Of a DNA stretch of 7,085 bases, positions 1 through 6,552 are shown piece by piece; the stretch's first letter is position 1; each line of letters begins with the position of its first letter. Position numbers and translations under genes: made by a program. Origin of the DNA: Gammaproteobacteria bacterium (lineage in GTDB: Bacteria > Pseudomonadota > Gammaproteobacteria > Pseudomonadales > DSM-25080); contig JABXIR010000285.1 of assembly GCA_013372965.1 (NCBI GenBank), positions 1 to 7,085 on the forward strand, given 5' to 3'. Under the pieces are notes generated by a model, which ran no database searches, was not told the DNA's origin, and saw nothing but the letters and a program-made list of their open reading frames with translations.

Positions 1-338
1 CCCGATAATAATTGTACGAAATTAAGCGCAGCTCGCTCGCCCGTTAGAAGGCTTCTGCTGTTGCCGCTTAGGGTATACAGCACTTGGTTTGGCTCAAGAC
101 GGTCGCCGTCTTTGACTTGAAAGTTAATCTCGACACTGGGGTCGAGTTGGGTGAATACTTCACGAACCCATGCCTCGCCGACGAACACACCGCCGTCACG
201 GGTGATGATCGTCGCTTGGCTGGCTGTGTGCTCGCTGATGAGTTGAGCGGTGATATCGCCGGAGCCTACGTCTTCTGCGAGCGCGAGCTCGACTTGGTGT
301 TTGATTTCGCTTGGGCTGAGTAGGGCGGTGTTGCTCAT
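1..338 (-). CDS. nadC: Quinolinate phosphoribosyltransferase (decarboxylating), N-terminal part, cut by window edge
   Basis: NadC converts quinolinate and PRPP to nicotinate mononucleotide, CO2 and pyrophosphate, the step where de novo NAD synthesis joins the shared pathway; it is cytosolic. Reading the minus strand from the ATG at 338-336 gives 112 intact codons and two bases of a 113th; the family is usually just under 300 residues, so about 60% is missing off the left edge. Visible signatures are ALAEDVGSGDIT (residues 19-30), typical of the N-terminal domain, and GERAALNFVQLLS (100-112), where the Arg of the GER motif belongs to the substrate-binding site in characterised NadC enzymes. 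A weak Shine-Dalgarno (GTGAGA on the minus strand) precedes the ATG, and a promoter lies at 368-395. Divergence from ampD matches the arrangement known in E. coli. Identification is from motifs and synteny and I regard it as secure. Confidence 0.95.
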   Translation of the reverse strand, partial: MSNTALLSPSEIKHQVELALAEDVGSGDITAQLISEHTASQATIITRDGGVFVGEAWVREVFTQLDPSVEINFQVKDGDRLEPNQVLYTLSGNSRSLLTGERAALNFVQLLS

Positions 339-367
339 GTTGATTCTCACGTTGAGTTGATGGCGAG

Positions 368-395
368 ATTTTAGCACAGGGGTGGGTAATGTGAA
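368..395 (-). promoter_or_regulatory. Putative sigma-70 promoter of nadC, extended -10
   Basis: On the minus strand, TTCACA (390-395; 5 of 6 to TTGACA) and TAAAAT (368-373; 5 of 6 to TATAAT) are separated by 16 bp. The bases just before the -10 are TGC, an extended -10 element. The predicted start is near 361, giving a leader of roughly 20 nt before the nadC ATG. The match is seen in the sequence; activity is inferred. Confidence 0.6.
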
Positions 396-456
396 TGGGG
401 TTTTGGTTTGGGGGCGATTGGGTTTCTTAAGGGGTGGCGTTTTGCTCGATGAGGAA

Positions 457-584
457 TTCCCTAAGCGGAGTGAGCGCAGCGAGCGAAGTCGAAACGAGCT
501 CGTTACAGATATCGTGATTCAATAAGGTAGCACGCCTTGGCGGCAGGGAGATCCTTCGACGCCGCGCTCCGCGCTTTGTTCAGG
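457..584. repeat. Imperfect inverted pair of a GTCGAA-type intergenic repeat
   Basis: The left arm (about 457-494) has CCCTAAGCGGAG, then GAGCG-type steps, and ends in GTCGAAA. The right arm, read on the minus strand from 584 to 551, has CCTGAACAAAGCGCGGAGCG and ends in GTCGAAGGAT. Both therefore start with a CCTRA-like end and finish in GTCGAA, facing each other around about 56 bp of unrelated DNA. Short intergenic repeats of the CCTGAGC...GTCGAAGG type are widespread in proteobacterial genomes, so this looks like a pair of dispersed palindromic repeats rather than a gene. Arm boundaries are approximate, and the copy number elsewhere in the genome cannot be seen from here. Confidence 0.55.
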
Positions 585-690
585 CAAATAGGTTTTATGC
601 TGCGCTTCGCTTAAGGGAGTAAGTAGTGTGCTGCGCTTCGCCGGGGGAAGTGGTGTTGTCGATGATGCGCTTTGTTATGGAGCGGCGCCT
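571..690. repeat. Degenerate direct repeats with 31-34 bp period
   Basis: The core GCGCTTYG occurs at 571, 602, 633 and 667, with steps of 31, 31 and 34 bp. The two middle units share the exact 13-mer TGCTGCGCTTCGC (598-610 and 629-641). The outer two share the exact 10-mer GCGCTTTGTT (571-580 and 667-676). Between cores the sequence is G-rich and only loosely conserved (for example AAGGGAGTAAGTAGTG against GGGGGAAGTGGTGTTG). The array overlaps the right arm of the 457-584 repeat, so it may have arisen by local duplication of that element. Function is unknown. Confidence 0.55.
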
Positions 691-731
691 CTCGCTTGCT
701 TCAAAATCTTAGGCGTTACATACTGAACACT

Positions 732-1283
732 ATGACGAATAAAGATCGATTTGAGGCCGGCTGGCTAGTAGCGGCGAGGCATTGCCCCTCGCCGAATTTT
801 GACGAATTGCCGCAACGACCCGAGTTGATTGTAATTCACTGCATTAGCTTGCCCCCCAAAGAGTACGGTGGTGATTGGATTCAACGGTTGTTTCTTAATC
901 AAATCGAAGGCGATGAACACCCCTCGTTCGCGTCTTTGCAAGGCGTGCGGGTATCGGCTCACTTCTACATCGATCGTAACGGAACACTGACGCAGTTTGT
1001 CCCGATTAATAAACGAGCATGGCACGCGGGCCAATCGAGTTACTTAGGTCGCGAAAATTGCAATGATTTCTCTTTAGGTATTGAACTCGAGGGCGATGAT
1101 GAGTCATCGTATAGCGATGCGCAGTACGACACCTTATCCAATTTGGTGAATGTTTTATTAAATGAAGTACCGACGTTATCGGCTGATCGAATCGCAGCGC
1201 ACAGCGAAATTGCGCCCGGGCGTAAAACCGATCCGGGTCCCGGTTTCGACTGGTCTCGGTTTCGCAAAGGACTAAATGCATGA
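732..1283 (+). CDS. ampD: N-acetyl-anhydromuramyl-L-alanine amidase AmpD
   Basis: AmpD is a cytosolic zinc amidase that removes the peptide from 1,6-anhydro-MurNAc muropeptides during cell-wall recycling. Its loss raises the AmpR inducer level and derepresses AmpC-type beta-lactamases where these exist. From the ATG at 732 the protein is 183 residues, the length of E. coli AmpD, and begins in the family style (FEAGWLVAARHCPSPNFDE). Zinc ligands by family alignment are H36 (VIHCISLPP), H157 (AAHSEIAP) and D167 (RKTDPGPGFDW). E118 in GIELEGDD and K165 are the expected catalytic residues, and RAWHAGQSSYLGRENCNDFS (95-114) is the usual central motif. A TTG at 672 would add 20 residues not found in the family and lying in repeat DNA, so I reject it. 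The only purine-rich match upstream (AGG at 711-713) is too far from the ATG to be a good ribosome site. ampE overlaps the 3' end. Confidence 0.96.
   Translation: MTNKDRFEAGWLVAARHCPSPNFDELPQRPELIVIHCISLPPKEYGGDWIQRLFLNQIEGDEHPSFASLQGVRVSAHFYIDRNGTLTQFVPINKRAWHAGQSSYLGRENCNDFSLGIELEGDDESSYSDAQYDTLSNLVNVLLNEVPTLSADRIAAHSEIAPGRKTDPGPGFDWSRFRKGLNA
1266..1271 (+). promoter_or_regulatory. Shine-Dalgarno of ampE inside ampD
   Basis: AAAGGA lies 8 nt before the ampE ATG at 1280, within the last codons of ampD. Together with the ATGA overlap of the ampE start and the ampD stop, this indicates translational coupling of the two genes. Confidence 0.7.
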
Positions 1284-2107
1284 GCTTTTTTGTTATTCTC
1301 ATTCTCTACTTTTTGTATCGTCGCTCTGAGAGCTGGCACCGTCTGCAAACGTTGTCGATCTTTCAGCGTTGGTGGCAGTTGTGTCACAAGCTTCCTGCGA
1401 AAGTGAGTGTACTGTTTTATCTGTTAGTTCCGTGTCTGGCCGTTATTGCCTTCGATATCTGGCTTACCGACGTCGGCACCCTCGGGCGCTTGTTGTTAGT
1501 CGTCATTGACGTATTGGTGCTCATTCAATTGCTCGGTAGCAAAAGCTTGGAGTCCCATTTCAATGAGGCTTGCGATATGGTCTCCTCAGGAGCCCTCGTC
1601 GAAGCTGGAAACAATGCAGCTGCCGATCTGGGTTACGATGCGCCTGGCGATAGCTTCGCGGCCGCAGCCATGGTCTCGCAACAGCTCGCGAGACAAGCGT
1701 TTGTTGATTTCTTTGCCGTACTGTTCTGGTACTGGGTGGGAGAGGCGCTTCTCGGTTACGGTGTGGCGCTCGCGTTGGTTTGGCGGTTAGCCTACTTCAA
1801 AGGTCGCGACGATTCTCTGGCGGCCAAGCTGCTTCATTTGTTGAGTTGGATACCGGCAAGGCTGGCGTTGTTGGGTTATGCGTTTGTCGGTAATTTCTCA
1901 AAAACATTGCCCGTACTCATCGACTCCCTGAGCGATATCAATATTCGTGCAAGTCGATTGCTGCACGATGGCGCTCAGGCGGCGCTGTCGGGTGATGAAT
2001 TTGACAATGAAGAAACTGGGCCATTTTGGCGGTTATACCAGTTAATTCAGCACAGCGAACTTGTCTGGTTGGCAGCCTTTTCGTTGCTGGCACTGGCAGG
2101 CGCTTAA
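1280..2107 (+). CDS. ampE: AmpE-family inner-membrane protein
   Basis: AmpE is a polytopic inner-membrane protein encoded beside ampD. It is classically proposed to sense or transmit in beta-lactamase regulation, but its biochemical role is not settled. The 275-residue product is close to the 284 of E. coli AmpE. Hydrophobic segments are visible near residues 2-12, 41-62, 67-85, 141-168, 184-206 and 258-274. The best family resemblance is the block from FFAVLFWYWVGEALLGYG (about 143-160) through LLHLLSWIPARLALLGYAF, matching the FW..VGG...GYAFLRAW and VL..LDWVPVRLAG.AYA pattern of the E. coli protein. The ATG overlaps the ampD TGA as ATGA and has a good AAAGGA ribosome site. Stop to the next start (xerD) is 18 bp, so all are probably on one transcript. 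Confidence 0.9.
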   Translation: MSFFVILILYFLYRRSESWHRLQTLSIFQRWWQLCHKLPAKVSVLFYLLVPCLAVIAFDIWLTDVGTLGRLLLVVIDVLVLIQLLGSKSLESHFNEACDMVSSGALVEAGNNAAADLGYDAPGDSFAAAAMVSQQLARQAFVDFFAVLFWYWVGEALLGYGVALALVWRLAYFKGRDDSLAAKLLHLLSWIPARLALLGYAFVGNFSKTLPVLIDSLSDINIRASRLLHDGAQAALSGDEFDNEETGPFWRLYQLIQHSELVWLAAFSLLALAGA

Positions 2108-2125
2108 CACAGCGTTGTCGACGGA

Positions 2126-3007
2126 ATGCAACTTCAAGATTTAACGGACGAGTGGGAAACCTATCTCCTGCTCGAAGCGGGAATGGCAGAACATACTCGC
2201 GATAGTTATCTTCGCGACGTTAAGCAGTTTATTCAGATCACAGAATCACCACCGGTCGACTTCGATGATGTGGTGGTTCGACATTATCTCTCGGCACTGT
2301 CTGCTAAAGGGGTTGCAGCGTCGACTCAGGCCAGAAAGTTATCGAGCTTACGCAACTTGTGTGCTTGGCTGGTGAATGTAGGCTATCGCTCGACGAACCC
2401 ACTATCGAATGTGTCTCAGCCGAAGCTCGCGAAAAAAATACCGAAGTCCCTGTCCGAAAGTGAAGTTGATCAGTTGTTAAATGAACCCGACTGTACAGAT
2501 GCTTTGGGGCTGCGTGATCGAGCCATGCTCGAGCTCATGTACGCGACGGGTCTGCGGGTATCCGAGATTGTATCTTTAACGCTCTTGTCGCTCAATTTGA
2601 ATCAGGGCGTTGTGCGCGTCACCGGTAAGGGTGGTAAAGACCGCTTGGTGCCGGTAGGCGATCAGGCCATTGACTGGATCGAGCGCTACGTGCGCTCGAG
2701 TCGAAGTGAACTCCTTCAAGGTAAGCAATCCGAGGTGTTGTTTCCAAGCAAGCGAGGCACCATAATGACCCGTCAGACATTTTGGCATCGTATTAAGCGA
2801 TACGCGGCAGCCATCGGACTATCCGAGGCAATTTCGCCGCACGTACTGAGACATGCCTTTGCGACACATCTGTTAAATCACGGGGCCGACTTAAGAGTGG
2901 TACAACTCTTGTTAGGACATAGCGATTTATCGACGACACAAATTTATACACACGTGTCAAAGCATCGTCTGGAACAAATTCATCAGCAACATCACCCACG
3001 AGCTTAA
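2126..3007 (+). CDS. xerD: Tyrosine recombinase XerD
   Basis: XerD acts with XerC at the dif site, under FtsK control, to resolve chromosome dimers. The 293-residue protein has the N-terminal SAM-like core-binding domain (about 5-90), the linker QPKLAKKIPKSLSE (98-111) and a complete catalytic domain. The catalytic set is R144 (ATGLRVSE), K168 (TGKGGKDR), H239 and R242 (SPHVLRHAFATHLLNHGADL), H265 (LLLGHSDLSTTQIYTHV) and the nucleophile Y274. All are in register with E. coli XerD with a shift of 4-5 residues. The motif MTRQTFWHRIKRYA and the C-terminal HQQHHPRA mark it as XerD rather than XerC or a phage integrase. No clear Shine-Dalgarno precedes the ATG. dsbC follows directly, as is common for xerD. 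No dif site lies in this window. Confidence 0.97.
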   Translation: MQLQDLTDEWETYLLLEAGMAEHTRDSYLRDVKQFIQITESPPVDFDDVVVRHYLSALSAKGVAASTQARKLSSLRNLCAWLVNVGYRSTNPLSNVSQPKLAKKIPKSLSESEVDQLLNEPDCTDALGLRDRAMLELMYATGLRVSEIVSLTLLSLNLNQGVVRVTGKGGKDRLVPVGDQAIDWIERYVRSSRSELLQGKQSEVLFPSKRGTIMTRQTFWHRIKRYAAAIGLSEAISPHVLRHAFATHLLNHGADLRVVQLLLGHSDLSTTQIYTHVSKHRLEQIHQQHHPRA

Positions 3008-3016
3008 GTGAGTTTT

Positions 3017-3760
3017 ATGAAAAGTATTTTAGTCGCCGTTTTAATGCTCTTTAGCATGAGTAGTAACGTCAGTGCACAATTGGTTGAGCGCACCGAAGTT
3101 GACGCATCCGATATTCAAGCCAACTTAACTCGGCTTTACCCACAGGTTCCTTGGGGCACTCCTGAGCCATCGGATATCGCCAATATGTACATCGTTCCGA
3201 TTTTGGGTTCCAGTGAAATGATTTACGTCTCGAGTGACGGTCGTCACCTACTAACGGGTCGAGTTTTCCGCATCGATGGTGCTTCGCCTGTCGATGTTGT
3301 TGAGGAGCGAGAAATGCCTCGCAGGGCTGCAGCACTTGCGGCGGTCGACCTAGAGGACGCCATCGTTTATACGCCTGAAGAGAAGAAGGCGCGAATCTAC
3401 GTGTTCACGGACATCTCTTGTGGATTCTGTCGACAGATGCATAACCGAATGGATGAAATGTTGGAAGCGGGCATTGAAGTGGTTTACTTGGCGTACCCGA
3501 GAGACACGCGCGCGGCTTCTCGGACCGCTTACTTAGAGATGACGGGCATCTGGTGTGCCGACGACAGAGCTTACGCACTCGACCGTGCATTTCAGGGTGC
3601 AGATTTTACGCCAGAAACTTGCAATCAGCTCGTTCGCGAGCAGTACGAACTCGGCGTGTCGTTGGGAGTGAATTCAACCCCTCATATCTTCTTCGAAGAC
3701 GGTACCAAAATCCCTGGGGCACAGCCAACCGAAGCTTTAGTGCAGGCGCTCGGAATATAA
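3017..3760 (+). CDS. dsbC: Periplasmic thiol:disulfide interchange protein DsbC
   Basis: DsbC is the periplasmic protein-disulfide isomerase, a V-shaped dimer kept reduced by DsbD. From the ATG at 3017 the precursor is 247 residues (E. coli: 236). A signal peptide covers about 1-20 (MKSILVAVLMLFSMSSNVSA) with a likely signal peptidase I site before QLVER. The N-terminal dimerisation region spans roughly 22-85, followed by a linker and a thioredoxin-fold domain. The active site is CGFC (135-138); most DsbC proteins have CGYC. C180 and C202 are 22 residues apart, the same interval as the structural disulfide of E. coli DsbC, and the cis-Pro loop is NSTP (219-222). A GTG at 3008, abutting the xerD stop, would add MSF; I prefer the ATG because AAGTGAG (3006-3012) is a ribosome site 4 nt upstream and the signal peptide then starts normally. 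Confidence 0.94.
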   Translation: MKSILVAVLMLFSMSSNVSAQLVERTEVDASDIQANLTRLYPQVPWGTPEPSDIANMYIVPILGSSEMIYVSSDGRHLLTGRVFRIDGASPVDVVEEREMPRRAAALAAVDLEDAIVYTPEEKKARIYVFTDISCGFCRQMHNRMDEMLEAGIEVVYLAYPRDTRAASRTAYLEMTGIWCADDRAYALDRAFQGADFTPETCNQLVREQYELGVSLGVNSTPHIFFEDGTKIPGAQPTEALVQALGI

Positions 3761-3781
3761 CGCATAAAGAGCGGTAATTGC

Positions 3782-3802
3782 ATGATGCTCGACCTCTGGT
3801 AA
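3782..3802 (+). other. Six-codon leader mini-ORF (MMLDLW) before hom
   Basis: ATG ATG CTC GAC CTC TGG TAA lies 64 bp before the hom start. Its GAC CTC TGG TAA is exactly the 5' arm of the 3791-3841 stem-loop, so a ribosome on it would hold that arm open. The purine-rich AAAGAGCGG (3766-3774) upstream is a weak possible ribosome site. Whether it is translated is unknown; a six-codon ORF can occur by chance. Confidence 0.3.
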
Positions 3803-3841
3803 TCTCACTGTATCTATTACATTTTCTGTTTGCCAGAGGTC
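3791..3841 (+). promoter_or_regulatory. Stem-loop sequestering the hom ribosome-binding site
   Basis: GACCTCTGGTAA (3791-3802) pairs with TTGCCAGAGGTC (3830-3841): nine uninterrupted Watson-Crick pairs, then one T-G wobble and two A-T pairs, closing a loop of about 27 nt. The 3' arm contains AGAGG (3835-3839), the Shine-Dalgarno of hom, placed 6 nt before its TTG start. The fold would therefore hide the hom ribosome site. The bases after the stem (TATTTTG) are not a proper T-run, so it is a poor intrinsic terminator. Pairing is seen; a regulatory role is inferred. Confidence 0.55.
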
Positions 3842-3845
3842 TATT

Positions 3846-5129
3846 TTGAAACCTGTGAATGTTGGCCTTGTCGGCCTTGGTACCGTGGGAAGCGGTATCG
3901 TTAATATCTTTAACAAAAATGCTGCGCTACTGTCGAAACGCGCACACTGCTCCCTTCAGTTATCGCACATCGGTGCACGTCGCGATAATCAGCTCTGCGA
4001 TACCTCTGCCTACCGAGTTAGTCGTGATATTTTCGATGTAGTGAATGACCCAGACGTGGATGTACTCATCGAGGTCATTGGCGGAACGACGATAGCGAAA
4101 GATGTCATCACTCAGGCGCTCAAAGCAAAGAAGCATGTGGTTACCGCGAATAAGGCGTTGATTGCTGAACACGGCGATGCGTTATTTAAATTGGCGAATC
4201 AGAACGGTGTGGCATTGAAGTACGAGGCCGCGGTGGCTGGTAGTATTCCAATAATAAAAACGCTTACGGAGGGGCTCTCCGCCAATGAAGTGTCATCGGT
4301 GGTCGGAATTATTAACGGTACCGGTAACTTTATCTTAAGCGAAATGACGAGTAAGGGTCGTGAGTTTGCCGATGTGCTTAAGGAGGCTCAAGATCTGGGT
4401 TACGCAGAAGCCGACCCAACCTTCGATGTTGAAGGAATTGATGCGGCGCATAAGCTGCAGATTTTGGCGAGTTTGGCGTTTGGTCGTTGGTTTAATATGG
4501 GGTCGGTGTCAACTGAGGGTATCTCGAAGGTGGCGCCAAAAGATATTGCCTATGCCTCTGAACTTGGTTACCGAATCAAACACCTCGGTATTGCAAGACA
4601 AACGTCGGAGGGCTGCGAATTGCGCGTCCACCCGACGCTGATTAACGTGTCAGAGAGCATCGCTAAAGTCGACGGTGCATTAAATGCTGTCTACCTGAAT
4701 GGTGACGCAGCTGGTGGTGCGCTGTCGGTAGGTGCAGGGGCAGGCAGTTTGCCCACGGCCTCGGCCGTTATGGCAGACGTGATTGATGTTGCTAAGTCGG
4801 GCTCGGCCGCAACATCGGCTATCGATTTTGAAGGCGAAGGTCATGTGTTGCCGTTAGATCAGTGTCGATCGGCGTACTACGTGCGGTTCGTCGCGATCGA
4901 TCGTCCGGGTGTGATGTCCGAGGTCGCACAGGCTTTTTCGAAGTGCGATATTAGTCTCGAGGCTATCTTGCAGAAAGAAAAGCGCCAGTCGAGCGACGAT
5001 GTGGTCGATGTGGTACTCATTACGAATACAGTGCAAGAAGCCTCATTTAATCAAGCGATATCGGCGTTAAAGTCGAACGGCGCTGTGGTGGGTGATATCC
5101 AGCGCATACGGGTTGAAACGCAGTTTTAG
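3846..5129 (+). CDS. hom: Homoserine dehydrogenase (monofunctional, with ACT domain)
   Basis: Hom reduces L-aspartate 4-semialdehyde to L-homoserine with NAD(P)H, the branch toward threonine and methionine. The 427-residue protein has an N-terminal Rossmann fold with GLVGLGTVGSG (7-17) and the TANKALIAEHG motif (100-110; K103). The catalytic domain follows, with INGTGNFIL (156-164) and GYAEADPTFDVEGIDAAHKL (185-204). There E188, D199 and K203 correspond to yeast residues E208, D219 and K223. A C-terminal ACT domain (about 344-420, YYVRFVAIDRPGVMSEVAQA) suggests feedback by threonine, as in the family. There is no aspartokinase domain, unlike ThrA or MetL. The start is TTG at 3846: family-like MKPVNVGLVGLGTVG begins there, and AGAGG sits 6 nt upstream, inside a hairpin. 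thrC follows after 8 bp. Confidence 0.96.
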   Translation: MKPVNVGLVGLGTVGSGIVNIFNKNAALLSKRAHCSLQLSHIGARRDNQLCDTSAYRVSRDIFDVVNDPDVDVLIEVIGGTTIAKDVITQALKAKKHVVTANKALIAEHGDALFKLANQNGVALKYEAAVAGSIPIIKTLTEGLSANEVSSVVGIINGTGNFILSEMTSKGREFADVLKEAQDLGYAEADPTFDVEGIDAAHKLQILASLAFGRWFNMGSVSTEGISKVAPKDIAYASELGYRIKHLGIARQTSEGCELRVHPTLINVSESIAKVDGALNAVYLNGDAAGGALSVGAGAGSLPTASAVMADVIDVAKSGSAATSAIDFEGEGHVLPLDQCRSAYYVRFVAIDRPGVMSEVAQAFSKCDISLEAILQKEKRQSSDDVVDVVLITNTVQEASFNQAISALKSNGAVVGDIQRIRVETQF

Positions 5130-5132
5130 GGG
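5128..5132 (+). promoter_or_regulatory. Shine-Dalgarno of thrC overlapping the hom stop
   Basis: AGGGG begins inside the hom TAG stop codon (5127-5129) and lies 5 nt before the thrC ATG at 5138. This spacing suggests that ribosomes finishing hom help initiate thrC. Confidence 0.6.
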
Positions 5133-5137
5133 ATCCT

Positions 5138-6541
5138 ATGAAATACATTAGCACGCGCGGTGAAGCGCCAGTTTTGTCCTTTGAGGATGTCGTTCTTACT
5201 GGGCTCGCTAACGACGGTGGCCTCTATGTTCCCGAAACGCTGCCGCAGTTTTCTCAAGAAGATCTCAATCGCTTAAAAGGACTCAGCTATGAGGCGCTTG
5301 CGGTTGAGGTGATGTTTCCATTCGTTCGTGAGTCGATCAGTCGGGAAGAGTTCTCAGTATTAGTTGATAAGGCGTATGCGTCGTTCAACCACGTGGCTCG
5401 TGCTCCATTGGTTCAACTCGACTCCAACACTTGGATTCTCGAATTGTTTCATGGACCGACTCTGGCGTTTAAAGACTTTGCGTTACAGCTGCTCGGTCAG
5501 TTGCTCAATCATTTTTTAGTGAAGCGCGGCGAGCATGGGGTTGTGATGGGAGCAACTTCCGGTGACACTGGGTCAGCGGCGATTGAAGCGTGTGTGGCCT
5601 GTGATCATCTCGATATTTTTATTTTGCATCCGCATCAAAGGGTTTCCGAGGTGCAGCGTTTGCAAATGACCAGTGTCATAGCGGACAACGTTGGTAACAT
5701 TGCGCTCGAAGGCAATTTTGATGATTGTCAGCAGATGGTTAAATCGAGTTTCGCAGATCAGTCGTTTTTGCCTTCGGGAAGTCGACTCATCGCCGTGAAC
5801 TCCATTAACTGGGCACGAATCATGGCGCAGGTGGTTTACTACTTCCATGCGGTTCTTTCACTCGGTGGCTCGGCATCCAATTCCATTAGCTTCAGTGTCC
5901 CAACGGGCAATTTCGGCGATATCTATGCGGGCTATTTAGCGAAAAAAATGGGGCTTCCCATCGATCGACTGATCGTCGCTACCAACGCAAACAACATTTT
6001 GCATCGCGCCATTGCCGACAACGATTACTCGAAACAGTCACTTGAGAAAACCTGGTCACCCTCCATGGATATTATGGTATCGAGCAATTTCGAACGCCTA
6101 TTGTTTGATGCGTTTGGACGAGATGGTGCTGCGTTGGCGAGAGAGATGAGATCGTTTGAAGCCTCGGGTGATATGACGCTTCCTGCTTCTGCCTACCAGT
6201 ATTTGGTGTCAGAGTTTGCTTCTGCTTCGGTTAATGACGCACAAACGATCGCGGCAATTCAATCGACTTGGGAGCGTAGCCAGTATCTTGCTGATCCACA
6301 TACGGCCATCGGGATCGACGCGGCACATCAATGCCGCCAAAGCGATGCACAAATGGTCGTTTGTCTAGCAACAGCGCACCCTGCTAAGTTTGATGAAGCA
6401 ATCCAAAAGTCGGGTGTGTCGGCAAGTATTGTATTACCCCCTCATCTAAGTGATTTGCTCGAACGTGAAGAGTCGTTTACCGTGTTGGAAAATAACTTAT
6501 CAGGCGTTCAGACTTGGATTCAACAACAGCTTCAAAAATAG
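5138..6541 (+). CDS. thrC: Threonine synthase, long PLP-dependent form
   Basis: ThrC converts O-phospho-L-homoserine to L-threonine and phosphate using pyridoxal phosphate; it completes the pathway begun by hom immediately upstream. The 467-residue length is that of the long (class II) enzymes of gammaproteobacteria and fungi. The N-terminal domain shows YISTRGEAPVLSFEDVVLTG (3-22) and LANDGGLYVPETLP (23-36). The PLP lysine is K112 in LFHGPTLAFKDFALQLLG (103-120), and GATSGDTGSAA (138-148) forms the phosphate-binding loop. VNSINWARIMAQVVYYFHA (220-238) and SFSVPTGNFGDIYAGYLAKKMG are further family motifs. The start has an AGGGG ribosome site overlapping the hom stop. No homoserine kinase gene lies between or next to them here, so thrB or its equivalent must be elsewhere, as in Pseudomonas. 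Confidence 0.97.
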   Translation: MKYISTRGEAPVLSFEDVVLTGLANDGGLYVPETLPQFSQEDLNRLKGLSYEALAVEVMFPFVRESISREEFSVLVDKAYASFNHVARAPLVQLDSNTWILELFHGPTLAFKDFALQLLGQLLNHFLVKRGEHGVVMGATSGDTGSAAIEACVACDHLDIFILHPHQRVSEVQRLQMTSVIADNVGNIALEGNFDDCQQMVKSSFADQSFLPSGSRLIAVNSINWARIMAQVVYYFHAVLSLGGSASNSISFSVPTGNFGDIYAGYLAKKMGLPIDRLIVATNANNILHRAIADNDYSKQSLEKTWSPSMDIMVSSNFERLLFDAFGRDGAALAREMRSFEASGDMTLPASAYQYLVSEFASASVNDAQTIAAIQSTWERSQYLADPHTAIGIDAAHQCRQSDAQMVVCLATAHPAKFDEAIQKSGVSASIVLPPHLSDLLEREESFTVLENNLSGVQTWIQQQLQK

Positions 6542-6552
6542 TTCAGCGCTCG

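Larger units (their letters stand above)
396..731. other. Divergent nadC-ampD intergenic region, repeat-rich
   Basis: This 336-bp stretch has no convincing gene. The part next to nadC (396-455) is G/T-rich on the plus strand and shows nothing recognisable. It is followed by an imperfect inverted pair of a dispersed-repeat sequence (457-584) and a degenerate periodic array (571-690), listed separately. The last 40 bp before ampD contain only a weak promoter candidate: TTGCTT at 696-701 and CATACT at 719-724, 17 bp apart. If used, it would start transcription almost at the ampD ATG, giving a near-leaderless message. I see no intrinsic terminator with a T-run here. Confidence 0.6.

Noticed and set aside
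84..323. A 79-codon plus-strand open frame at the left edge
   Set aside because: It lies opposite nadC, whose conserved motifs are on the minus strand, and its product resembles nothing I know.
571..690. CRISPR array
   Set aside because: Repeat cores are only 8-13 bp with degenerate flanks and no distinct spacers, and there are no cas genes.
672..731. TTG at 672 as the ampD start
   Set aside because: The extra 20 residues are absent from AmpD proteins and are encoded by degenerate repeat DNA. The ATG at 732 gives exactly the usual length.
1006..1387. Minus-strand open frames across ampD/ampE (1006-1302 and 1040-1387)
   Set aside because: They are antisense shadows of two well-identified genes, with no recognisable protein motifs.
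2126..3007. Phage or integron integrase marking a mobile element
   Set aside because: The sequence is XerD in every diagnostic motif and tail, sits in its usual place before dsbC, and has no att sites or cargo nearby.
3761..3845. Classical threonine attenuator leader before hom
   Set aside because: No leader peptide with runs of Thr or Ile codons and no terminator/antiterminator pair is present; only MMLDLW is found.
3791..3848. Stem-loop between dsbC and hom as a rho-independent terminator
   Set aside because: The loop is long (about 27 nt), the following TATTTTG is not a T-run, and the hom ribosome site is in the stem itself.
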